A stretch of 64,000 bases of DNA from Astropecten irregularis (Eukaryota > Echinodermata > Asteroidea > Paxillosida > Astropectinidae): contig OZ020244.1 in the NCBI GenBank assembly GCA_963971285.1, positions 1,364,001 to 1,428,000 on the forward strand, in the 5' to 3' direction. Under the pieces are notes generated by a model, which worked only from the letters and a program-made list of their open reading frames with translations, searched no databases and was not told the DNA's origin. The position numbers and the translations under genes are program-made. How positions within the stretch are numbered: position 1 is the stretch's first letter; every line of letters starts with the position of its first letter. This document shows positions 52,817 through 64,000 of this stretch, piece after piece.

Positions 52817-53343
52817 CATACAGGGCGAGTCAAAAAGAACTTGACCGGGATTGGTGATGTTTTTCAAAAGAAACAAATGACACTCAAACGTTCAGTAAAG
52901 CATAATTATATCTACCAAGGTTATTAGACAAAAAAGAATGAAACAAATTGATCATTCCTAAGAGGAGTTATGTCTATTTTAATAAAGGTACTCATTTTGC
53001 AAGCTGTCCATCGAATTTTAATACTTGACTGATTCTAACATTTAAAAGGGTATTTTAATACCCTTTTAATACTCTTTAAAAAAGAGTCATTTAGCTATAC
53101 TACACAGCTAAAATGCGTACTTTACATAGGTTTTGTCAAGTATTCCATGGACAGCTTGCAAAATGAGTACCTTCATTAAAATAGACATAACTCCTCTTAC
53201 GAATGATCAATTTGTTTCATTCTTTTTCCTAATAAGCAGGAAAGAATGCTTGTTAAATATATGCTTTACTGAACTTTTGAGTGTCATTTGTTTCTTTTAA
53301 AAAACATCACCAATCCGGTCAACTTCTTTTTGACTCATCCTGT
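52817..53343. mobile_element. 527-bp fold-back MITE (GAGTCAAAAAGAA ends)
   Basis: Ends TACAGGGCGAGTCAAAAAGA and CTTTTTGACTCATCCTGTA; long inverted arms contain GACAGCTTGCAAAATGAGTA type sequence in both orientations. No ORF. Confidence 0.82.
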
Positions 53344-53996
53344 ATGTGATTGTATCATATAATTATATTTGTTAAATTTAACGGTAAAATAACACAATTG
53401 TATACGCCTATGGCGTTATAGGTTAAATTTTGTTTAATCTTTGATTAATATATTCCCACAATGACAGACGTGTAAAACGTGATTTTCAGATATAGAGCAC
53501 ACAAGACGTCATGAAATGGCCATATACTGCAAGGCGTTATCAGACAAGATTATAGCTACATCCCAGCGCTATACCATCGGTATTACATGTAAATCAATGA
53601 GGCAAGCATGTCTTATCACTATGGCTCAAGAGGGATGACTACAATCTTACATCTAAAGGGCACTAAGGCCTGGGCTTTTCAGATCACAAGCCGAGGTCAG
53701 TATATTCCATGACCTTTCAAACAAGCCTATATAAGATTGTTAAAGAAACAGTCTGTGCTGTAGTCCTAGCTTGAAATTGTATTGTGACAGGTGGTAATGA
53801 GTTTGCGTTGAAAGCACTATACTATGATTTTAGATACCGTTCAGGCAATATCTTGTGCATAATCATCCCTATGATGACCAATGAACCACATAGCCATGAA
53901 CTAAACAGCTTAACAATAGTTTTGCATAAAACAATAACACTATAAGACAAAGAAACAAGCACCATAAGAACAATCCATGGGCTTTTTACGGAAACT

Positions 53997-54481
<485 letters not shown>

Positions 54482-54685
54482 CCAGGCTTGAGGCTAGGCT
54501 TATTTCACTACCGAAATTTGGCAGAGAGGCCTCAAAACGAAATGAAGGGATTGGGCCACATGACGAAGCCGAAGAAAGGCTCCAGCTTCGCCATGTATCT
54601 CAAGCCCTTCATTTCATTTAGAACACAAAATGGCGGTAGAAAAATAAATCCCAAGCCTATAGCTATTCGGTAAAGGCCCTACGTT
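54482..54685. mobile_element. Family G half copy
   Basis: Directly adjoins the expanded family-F element. Confidence 0.78.
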
Positions 54686-55469
54686 TTTTGAATTAAACAA
54701 ACGCATGCAACAGTCGCGTAACAAACAGGAAGAATCTTGAAAAGACGGTCAGACATGTAGTGTGTGTTATGCAGTGTTATATATTCGCACGTTGCTTCAG
54801 TACTAGATCGATCGCAGGCTAATTATAACCCTCCAATGCCCGTCTCCATCCCTACGATGCCCTTTTAATTTACTCATGTCCTTGCCTGTAGACGGCTACA
54901 AACAAAATCATTATGCGCTGGTTAAGGACAGGGCAGGAAAAAAACTCGTTCTTAAGATGCCCCGTAAGCACTATGAGACAAATCTTGAAAGCGACAATAG
55001 ACTAATTATACAACATGTCTTCCTTTAGGGTTTTTTAATAGGAAATTTCAATTTCAGTAGAAAAAGGAACTCCACAGGGGAATTGGCAATGTAGGGGGAT
55101 GATTTGTATTGCTCTTGTGTTAATAGTGTTTACTGAATGATTTACATAGAATGTTGCCTGAGTGCTTACTTAGATTACATTGCTATATCGGATATACAGA
55201 TATTTTGAACTTGGTAGGAATTATTTCGTTTCATTTTCTGTGACAAGAGGTTGTAATTTCACTACTTTTTAATGAATTCCGTTACTGATTGCTCTTAAAG
55301 GGGTGGTATATAAAGACTACGTGGTTGAAAACCGTTGCAATATTTGCATACAAGGATAATAATAACTAAGACTTAAAGCTATGCATGGTGGATGTACTAA
55401 AATGAAGGTCAGTTATAATAACGAATGATGATTATTATTAAAAAAGCTTCGAAGATTATAATTAGCTTT

Positions 55470-55910
55470 AAGTTAAAGATTTACTGTAATCAAAACACAT
55501 ATGAAGTTAAATACATCTGTGTTGTTATAAAACTCAACCTGTCTATCATTGTTTGTGCTAAAAGTATTGTACGTAGATAACAGAGGTATTTTAGACCCAT
55601 AATTTAGCACCCCACTTTACGCGACGAAAAACCTTGTTTACGTCACATGCAGAACGCTACACAGTATATACTGTATGGCGAGCTTATACAAGTTCTGTAT
55701 GTGACGTCACTTGCTTTTGTTGCGTGAATCGGTTCCAAGGAGGACTTTTTTGGGGGCGGGGCATACATGTACTGATTTTGTAACTTTGGGGTTAAAAGTA
55801 AGCACTTACATAAACATATAAATTTATATAGTCATTAATGTATTGAGCAATAATTTTAAAGCACTTTCACCCCTTTGCCAATTTTGATTACAGTAAAGCT
55901 TTAAAGGGGC
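55470..55910. mobile_element. Probable fold-back element
   Basis: TTTACTGTAATCAAAA at 55483 pairs with TTTTGATTACAGTAAA at 55884. A central stem TTACGTCACATGCAGAAC / GTTCTGTATGTGACGTCA (55636-55712) contains a CRE-like site. GC-rich centre near 55750. Confidence 0.6.
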
Positions 55911-56571
55911 ATGCACGGAAAAGGTAAAGATTCAGCACATTGACTATCTCCTCAGCACAGCATTACTATCATAAACTCAACTGCATAATACAAGCACACA
56001 GCACGTATATGGTGTAGAATACTATACGAAGTCTTACTGCAACCGGTGTATTTAGGGATTAGAAGGGATTTCAGAGTTTCTTGGGGCGTTTAAATTAGCA
56101 AAATTACACCTTGCCAGCACTATAAAGGACAAGCCTACTACATATTACGCTCTCAGCTAACACTGTATAATACAGCAAAGCCATCTCAACTCCCTAAGAA
56201 ACACAGCTGGTTGCTGAAGTATAAAAGTGGCCCGATGACCAGGGATACTAATAATACATGGCTTTGAATAGCATGTCAGATATTGGGTTTTTATAAGTGC
56301 AGTGTTGTTATTATCAAAGTCGAGATTACCTCGCACACCGAGATGAATTATTTGTTTATAACACAGCACGAAAAAGCCATCAGTGGTTAGGTATCGTATA
56401 AACATATCTCTCCAATTTTTGAAATTGTGTACCTTTTGGTTTCTATCAAGCCTTCTACATTGGCCAGATACCTTGTATATATCGTGGTTGGGCGTGAACA
56501 AAATAATAAACAGTTTGAGAAGAAACGATGGAAATGATTGGCCCCCAAATAAGCATGACCTCTTAAATGTA

Positions 56572-56925
56572 CAGTACGGGATTGGTAACATACCCAAACA
56601 GAAATGTTCACAGATTTACGTATAACTTTCAGGGTGTGAAGATGGTGCTGATAGAAACATACCGTTGAAATATATCCGCCTGAAATGGTGTATTTATCCA
56701 GAAATTAGTCAAACAAAGACCGAAAACAGTTTTGATCTCGGGTAAGATCAAAACCGTTCTTTATGTTTTATAAGAAAAATTGAGTCGGTTTGTCGCTATT
56801 TTCTCGTGACTCAGAGGTCCAATTGAGCTCAAATGCTCACAGGTTTGATATTTCATGTACGTGTTGGATCAGACAAAGTTTGAGTGCTGTTCTGTTATCT
56901 TTACTAGTAATGTATTATACCTTTG
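56572..56925 (+). mobile_element. MITE family D copy
   Basis: Complete copy, slightly diverged right end. Confidence 0.83.
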
Positions 56926-58320
56926 ATAAGCGATCATGATTTGGTATAATTATGTTCAAGATTTGTCGATTTTTCACGAAGCAATTATTTTAGCTCAGTC
57001 ATTGCTCTTATTATCATATTTTACCATAGACTGGTCACATGCCTGCCCAATTATAGACACTGTTTGTTTAAAACTTTGTTATTCTACAGTGGGCGTCCAA
57101 AATATTAATTGAATAAATTAATTATGTGCCTACGGTGGTTTAAGTGATTGTTATTGCACAGCCAAACTAATTAAATTTAAAATTGTACAGATAAAACACG
57201 CTGATCTATTTAAAAACCTGCAAATTGAAATTCAAATATTGTTGTAACCAAATTGAAATTATGTGGACCACTATGACTTTAATTTAATTATTAACTGGTT
57301 TTAATAAATTCATTAATCATGCACTGCTGATTAAAATATCCAGAAGTGTAATTGTTATTGTTAGGGGCACGCATGCATGAACTGTATGGTAAAATAGCTT
57401 CTAACGTGTTTATGTGGGAAAATTTCATTTCCTTCGTATGGGACGAGCAGGCGTCGCAACACTTTATACTATGACAAGAAGATGCTGGCACAGAAAGCGC
57501 GTAGTCTTGTCTTCGCGTCAATATTTGCCCTACCGAGGGGGTGGGCTGATACCCCAGGGGTAGGAAAACCATCTTTGAATATCAGACGAGTAGTTGGTGC
57601 TACCTTAATGTGCACGTCACACGTGGATGTGATGGTTCATGAACTGCACGTTGATAAGTAATGGCACCCTGACAGGTATGAAACCAGTGAATCGCTAGAA
57701 TGGATGTCTGCACACATTCTGAATCTATAATTCAGTTAAACATCATTTCTGTAGTAGTTTAAAGGAATAGCGATGGACTGCAATATGCCAGAATCTAAAA
57801 GCACATCACATTACAAGCATTTTTCGCGCGATAACAGACAGCACGCTTTAAATTCTTAAGTTTCACTGACATTAGACCAATTGTTTATCGACATAACAAT
57901 TCCCTACGTTATGAATATAATATGATTCGGACATACTTAGTAATAGCTCGCTATCAGGGGATCTGTTATATTTTCTATAGCAGATAACATATTAGCATAT
58001 CAGAACAAAATGGGGTTTTATACAAGTCCAGCATATTGTACATACTTCATTGTGACTCAGGTTGTCTATTTTAACATACATATTATGCATAATTATATTT
58101 TTAGCGGTATTAATAAAATTAATTGTATTATCCATAATATTAATATCTGTTTGTAATTTTTGATCTAATAATCAGGTGGTTTTAAGTATAGTTCATGCTA
58201 ATACATGTGGAATCGTTCATTAACGCATGATGTTTTTTGGTGTTACGTGGCGGTTGCTTATTACTTGACCATCACTGACAATGTTTTCGAGGTAGGCCTG
58301 TAGTTAAATCGTAAATACCT

Positions 58321-58561
58321 GGGTCCAATTTCATAGAGCTGCTTATAAACACCAAAATTTGCTTAAGCATCAAAAACCTTGGTAAACAAAATCAGTATCC
58401 CAGCAAAAACACATTGTGAATATTATGCTCAGCAAACAATGGCCGAATAGAAGTTAATAGCAGTAAACATCAAATGAACATTTGGTTGGTAATCCTGTTT
58501 GATCAAGGAAGACTTTCCATGCTTAAGCAAATTTTGTGCTTAAGCAGCTCTATGAAATTGA
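58321..58561. mobile_element. MITE family A copy
   Basis: Complete copy with both inverted ends. Confidence 0.85.
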
Positions 58562-59142
58562 TCACATTGTCTTTATAGTATAGTCCTTATGCGTAAAAGA
58601 AATTAAGATACAAATATTTCAATATCGCACAACAAGCGATATCATGAAGATAAAATAATATTCCTTACTGCGGTAACTTCAAGATAATTTATGAGCACAT
58701 TAACGTTCAAATTTACTGCTGGAACGAAACGGACTCCAAAATTACATCCATAATTACGGCCATTATTATAATAAGGTGTTAATTTGACATAATGTGTAAA
58801 AAGAATATATGCTTGATGAAGCTTGAAGAATATATAACACTGCATGCATATGACTTGAATATCACAAATATGCAAGCTCATATGACTTGTCACGCCTGAT
58901 CGCTATCGTCATATCATATCAATCAAAAATGGAATAGTCCTGGATAAGGGCAAGAGAATATTGTAATATACGCACCATGTATTATACACTATGTGCTTAT
59001 TCCCTATTCCACACCACGGTGTTTTTATCGAATGCAAGCTTTATGTCACTGCATTTTTTGTTCAGCTATTCTTAGTGTATAGAGTTTCAACCCTCATTTA
59101 ATGTTGGATTTTGAACTTCATAATTGCCTGCACTAAAAGGAT

Positions 59143-59383
59143 CAGGGCCAATTTCATAGAGCTGCTTAGCACAAAAATTTGCTAAGCATGACATTTCTGT
59201 CTTAGTAAAAACAGGATTAACAATCAAATATGTGCGTTGTGTATCACTTGTGATTGTTCTTTGGCTGTTGTTCGCTGACCATGAATATCAAATGGAATTT
59301 TCAATGGTGGTTTGTTTTATTGGGCAAGCTATTTTTGTGCTACGCGATTTCTTGTGGTAAGCAGCTCTATGAAATTGGCCTCA
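59143..59383. mobile_element. MITE family B copy
   Basis: Complete copy, both ends present. Confidence 0.82.
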
Positions 59384-59875
59384 GGGTATTTGAGAATCCT
59401 TGTGGCGTAGGACTATGCACGATTCAAGCTATGTTACCCTACGTGCCTAGTAATATCATACCCTTCTTTTTATTTTTAATCTGTTTCATAAAGTACATTC
59501 CTTATATCAGTGGCCATCTTTAGCGCTCTGAGTCTTTCAATATTTCATATGGATACACTAGATGCATAGTCTAATACGTAGATGTACCCAGCCGTCTGGG
59601 TAACACCTTAGGGAATTTACAGAAATCGTTATCCATTTAAGTTTCACCTCTCAGCGGCTTATGGTATATCGGTTTGGTACAGTCAGTCAAAGTGTATTTC
59701 CGATTGAATGCGAGTTAGCTGTGAGGAGTGGGTATGTTGAGTGCTCTACATAGTGGGTCATGTTTTCTTTTCTTTAATTTTTTCTTCTTGTTTTTTTTCT
59801 TTCAAATTGAAGAAGGTTAAATGCACACTGCGTTGTGGATCAATGGGTAGGCGTGGCCTTAGTGAGAACCCTTAA

Positions 59876-60096
59876 AGGCGCAATCACGGACGTCATATAA
59901 ACAAAAATATTGACTTGCAATGCTTTTGTATTGACTGAAGGCACCGGCGGCCATCTTACCGTGCCAGATACAATGTTGTAATTATTGTTGCCAGACGGAT
60001 TTAACTAACAATGGTGAGCGCGTCTTGGTATTACCTTTGTATTTGGCCCTCTAAGATGGCTACTTGTGGTTTTTTATGACGTCCGTGGGCACAATT
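59876..60096. mobile_element. Probable MITE with CACGGACGTCATA ends
   Basis: Left GCGCAATCACGGACGTCATA, right TATGACGTCCGTGGGCACAA; inner GGCCATCTTA / TAAGATGGC also pair. Confidence 0.65.
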
Positions 60097-60332
60097 CACG
60101 CTGAAACTGGTAACGCGTTGGTTTAGTATACAAACCTTCACAGGGTGACGGGTACCAACATGTTTCCCTGTTTTATAACTATAAAGACAGCTCACAGCCA
60201 ATTTAATTTTCCTGAAGTCAATGTCATGTGCTTGAATCTCATGAGTGAACACATTTTGCATCAGCTATGCGTATAGAGCTTATTCACGGTGCACCCATCC
60301 TACATTCGAAGCAGTGCAATCAGACTAATATA

Positions 60333-60597
60333 AAAGCGTTTACGAAACGGAGGCTCAGGCTCCGTCTCCATTTCGTGAATCCATTCTGAAATAACGGGTA
60401 TCAAAATAGAGGCTTTTGGCTGCGGTTTGGAAGTAGATTCTCTGGTTTGAAATGGAAAAAAGAGAGCTTCAGCTTCAATGAAAAACCACAACCTATTATT
60501 TCAGCATAATGGATGACAGAACTAGAGCCTAGCTGAGCCTGAGCCTGAGCCTAGCTGAGCCTGAGCCTGAGCCTGAGCTTCCGTTTCACAAACGCCA
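60333..60597. mobile_element. MITE family F copy
   Basis: Short hexamer runs mixed with AGCTGAGCCT units at the right end. Confidence 0.82.
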
Positions 60598-61105
60598 TAC
60601 GCTTGGATTGAAGGTATAGTCTGGTACCCGTTATCTTTTGAGAATTGGTGTAGTCTTTTCCGAGGGGTATACAAGGTCGGTGACAAGATGGATGCGCCGT
60701 GAATAAGGTATATTCCAATGGGCATCTTAAGGACGCGATTGCTCATTCTATACCCAATGAAATTAACAACTTCACTTTCACTGACACCAAAAACCTCTTT
60801 TCCTGCCTGAAATCAAGCCCACTTTCCCAAAGGAATATCAAATAACGCTTCCTAATCACTATGAAATGCCTGATGTTCATTTCGATGTAGACAGGTTAAT
60901 GTGGGAACTCAATGCTTTGGATATTAGACACTTCTTAAGGCGCCTGTAGTGATAATATGCACATGATTCATTGCCATTGAGATGACTGTGCTATACTATG
61001 CCTTGGATTACATGCACCAACCCCCATGCTGAATATCTGAGCATCATCGTGCATGCGCATCGAGTAGGTATTTGAATATGGATGTAGCTTGCAGCATGGT
61101 TGTGC

Positions 61106-61471
61106 TTTAAAGGTATTATACATGATTGGTAAAGGTCAAAGAACAGCACTCACACTTTGTCTAATCCAACATGTACATGATTATAATAAACATGTGAAAA
61201 TTTGAGCTAAATCAGACATCTGAGTCTCGAGAAACCAGCAAAAAACCGACACAATTTTTGTTATAAAGCAGAGAATGGTTTTGATCTTACCCCGAGATCA
61301 AAACTGTTTTCGGTCATTGTTTTACTAATTTCTGGATAAATACAGAATTTCAGGTGGAAATATTTTCGCAGTATGTTTCTACTAGCACCATCTTCATATC
61401 CAGTAATTTATGGGTAAATATGTGAACATTTCTGTTTGGGTATGTTACCAATCTTGTACTGTACCTTTAAC
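61106..61471 (-). mobile_element. MITE family D copy
   Basis: Complete copy in reverse orientation. Confidence 0.85.
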
Positions 61472-61538
61472 TCATTTGTGTCAACGAAACCACGTCATCG
61501 TGTGAAAGGACACCAATGCTTGAGAGTGACCGACGTCC

Positions 61539-61771
61539 CTGGGGCCAATTTCAAAGAGCTGCTTAGCACAAACAAATTGCTTACCACAAAATAACTTGCC
61601 CAATAAAACTTACCACCATCGAAAATTCCATTTGACATTCATGGTCAGCGAACAACAGCCAAAGAACATTTGCATGTGACACAAACATGGTTGCTAATCC
61701 TGTTTTTACTAAGACAAAAATATCATGCTTAGCGATTTTTTGTGCTAAGCAGCTCTATGAAATTGGCCCCT
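61539..61771. mobile_element. MITE family B copy
   Basis: Complete copy with near-identical inverted ends (CTGGGGCCAATTTC / GAAATTGGCCCCTGG). Confidence 0.85.
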
Positions 61772-62390
61772 GGTGAATCCTTGAGAAATTTCTCAAGCAT
61801 GAGAAAAACTCGCAAGCCTTGTGAGTTTTCAGCATCGTTTGAAAATGCCCAAAGACGAACTGCGCCTTATGTGCCGGCAAGCTCAATTTCTTTATACAAA
61901 GCTTTATTAAGACTCAGGTAATTTTACATCAATCTACAATTCTGCTTACAGAGAAAGTGTTACCTTCACTGAATATCAATAAGCCCTACTGAGTCCACAC
62001 TGAATCAATTTACCATAGTGCCCATACGACCCACGATGTATAACGTGTAATTAATGACTATGAGAAATTAACCAGCCACCAGCCATATACCAATATAACC
62101 TTGTGTTTATTTAGTCGGCTGCTACATGTAATATTGACATTATCATTAATTCTACGCAAATGCGACACCGTGTTTGTTTAGAAAACCAACAAAGGGATTA
62201 ATCATTGACTTGCATGTTATTCCAAATGAGAAGAAGAAAAAACGAGAACTAGATGTTTGCTTCCTTTTACATGAGGTGAAAAGAAACATTTGTAACGAAA
62301 ATATCAAATGCAAGATGGAGATTTGTGTTATTTTTACTTCTTCGATTCTATTTCTAATTCACAATTCCAAAAAAAATATCATCTAACTGT

Positions 62391-62755
62391 TTAAAGGTAA
62401 TATCATACTTTGGTTTTTGTCAAAGAAATGCAGATTCATGGGTAAAAATATCAAGGAAAATACAATAACACTCATCTGTGAAATTTCCAGTCCCATGCAG
62501 TGCCCACCTTTTGAGAAAGCAGTGAAAAATGCTCACAGTGTTTTGTAAGTCTTTTCACCGTCATTTTTGATATTTTAAAGATCAACATTGTTTTTGGTCA
62601 TTGGTTTGCTCTTTTCTGGATAAATACAACATTTCAGGCAGAAAAACCATTAACGGTATGTTTCTACCATCATCATCTTCATACCCTGTAAGTTATAGGT
62701 AAATCTGTGAAGATTTCTGTTTCAGTATGCTACCAAAGTATGATACTACCTTTAA
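62391..62755 (-). mobile_element. MITE family E copy
   Basis: Complete, with long matching ends TTAAAGGTAATATCATACTT / AAGTATGATACTACCTTTAA. Confidence 0.85.
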
Positions 62756-63196
62756 GTCAAAAAAGCTCATAATTGCCATTAGGGTTTTCAACTTCCCCAT
62801 CACTAGAAGAAAACAAAACACCAGGCGGTTGAAAATGTCACAATGCGACCTACGTGTGAGTAGTCAATAGCCTACAGTACGGGGTTAGAAAGGACAAGCC
62901 GCCGGGAAAATCAAAAGATATCAACCGATGTTGAATCAAATTGAACGGGTGGGCGGAGTGACTAAACACGGTGGCGGTACATGCCCCGGTGGGTGAAAGC
63001 ATTGATACAAAAACATACAGTCTAACCATAATAATTCAAGATCTAGCTCTAAGACACACGATTAACAAAGATGTTCCTTATACAAAATCAAGCGACTTGA
63101 TAATAGCACATACACTGCCTTTAAATGTTTCTTATAATGAGAAGCGTGTACTATCACAAAACTTGGAAATGAGACGGATTGCAGCACAAAAGTCAC

Positions 63197-63485
63197 GGCC
63201 CAATTTCATGGAATCCGTTACGGCCTATTTTTTGCGCTTGCGGGCACTGCTAAGCATGAAATCTATTTCATGGAATCTGTAAGCATGACTTTCGGTTAGC
63301 AAATAATTTCTAGGGTAACCGTGAGTATTTTCTGCTAACGCACTGTATTCTGCAAGAAGTCCTTGCTTACCATAACCAAAAAGAAAACTCTCCCGTGAAA
63401 ATACGCTAACCGTAAGCAAAACAAATCTGCTACCGTAAGCGAAGATTTTTTGCTAACGGAAACGGATACCATGAAAATGGGCCCT
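63197..63485 (-). repeat. Family M repeat, inverted copy
   Basis: Inverted relative to 40548-40785; the ends CAATTTCATGGAATCCGTTA and ATACCATGAAAATGGGCCC suggest TIRs. Confidence 0.78.
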
Positions 63486-63519
63486 GGTCCTCTTCACGTT
63501 TGCCTTTTTTCACAATAAA

Positions 63520-63744
63520 TCTGCTTAAGCACAAAATTTGCTTAAGCATGAAAAGTCTTCCTTGATCAAACATGATTGCCAACCAAATGTTGATCTCATG
63601 TTACCTGCTTTTGACTTGTATTCGGCCATTGTTTGCTGAGCATAACATTCACAAGGAGTTTTGGCTGGCATACTGATTTTATTTACCAATGTTTTTGGTG
63701 CTTAAGCACATTTTGGTGCTTAAGCAGCTCTATGAAATTGGCCC
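63520..63744. mobile_element. MITE family A copy
   Basis: Complete right end; left end replaced by the family-M repeat next to it. Confidence 0.8.
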
Positions 63745-64000
63745 TGTTTTCCACAAAATGGATTATACTGGCATTTTGCAGTTCCGAGGAAAAATACAAA
63801 ATTAATGCAACCACTGGGCTTAACATCATCATTGAAATTGAGGGCAGCTTTTCAGCCATTTCTAAACTCTTGAGATGCTCTTATGAATGTGCATTCTGAA
63901 AGCTGAAATTATTCTCTATAATGTAACTCTTGAATATAACTGCACAACTTAATGACACTTGCATATGCGACATTCCACTTATCATGTAACGTAATGTCAA

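Larger units (their letters stand above)
54690..58320. other. Upstream region, mostly unique
   Basis: Contains the fold-back element at 55470-55910 and a family-D element. 56926-58320 is AT-rich and featureless. A 146-codon minus frame at 56157-56597 is mostly hydrophobic noise and overlaps the start of the family-D element. Confidence 0.5.
60598..64000. other. Upstream region to window end
   Basis: Copies of families A, B, D, E and M account for about 1.5 kb. The remaining pieces (60598-61105, 61772-62390, 62756-63196, 63745-64000) show no gene. Confidence 0.5.

Noticed and set aside
56157-56597. 146-codon minus-strand ORF
   Set aside because: Runs into a family-D element and shows no family; likely chance.
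57291-57572. Cys-containing minus ORF tested as the missing zinc-finger half
   Set aside because: C-C-x2-C spacing is wrong, and no donor in phase 0 follows.

Overview
The window looks like nuclear DNA of an invertebrate animal, most likely a marine deuterostome and perhaps an echinoderm. The taxon is inferred from the gene family and from the style of the repeats; nothing in the sequence proves it. The DNA is AT-rich and intron-rich, with vertebrate-like GT-AG splice sites, and it is packed with short inverted-repeat transposons, tRNA-derived SINEs and minisatellites. There is no sign of bacterial operons, rRNA or CRISPR.

One large gene on the minus strand dominates the window. I could assemble 22 consecutive coding exons between 39444 and 1586. 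All 21 junctions agree in phase and all have GT-AG borders. Together they encode about 2,834 codons of an internal segment; both ends of the protein lie outside the recognised exons. Domain order is: the second half of a RIM/rabphilin-type zinc finger (39292-39444), a very long disordered Ser/Asp/Glu-rich region with two coiled-coil segments (34052-25527), an Arg/His/Asp-rich low-complexity exon (23113-23899), a PDZ domain (21400-20492), a linker with a Piccolo-type G-V-D-P motif, a C2A domain with all five Ca2+-binding aspartates (14998-12999), and a long Ser/Thr/Lys-rich tail (8470-1586). PDZ, linker and C2A resemble Piccolo most, while the finger resembles RIM/rabphilin. This combination matches Fife, the Piccolo-RIM-related presynaptic active-zone scaffold. 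No second C2 domain was seen; if present it would lie below position 1586, beyond the window.

The introns, and all DNA above 39445, are mostly a transposon graveyard. At least ten families of short TIR elements recur. A 60-bp minisatellite occurs as arrays in four places (13.4, 15.6-18.7, 26.4 and 44.7 kb) and as isolated hairpin copies of a parent element (42.6, 50.2, 52.6 kb). A 896-bp hAT-like non-autonomous element sits inside the largest array with an exact 8-bp target duplication. There is a well-formed tRNA-Ile(AAT) on the minus strand at 4688-4760.

Observations most worth a second look: tandem duplication of a genuine 5' splice site (5992-6631); the dispersal, open reading frame and higher-order structure of the 60-bp minisatellite; a small TIR element holding a plausible 69-codon coding exon (2705-3094); a recurrent L-T-E-R-E motif in three successive scaffold exons; and a CRE/TATA pair that could be an internal promoter near 35.57 kb. 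No second protein gene in 39.5-64 kb can be supported.
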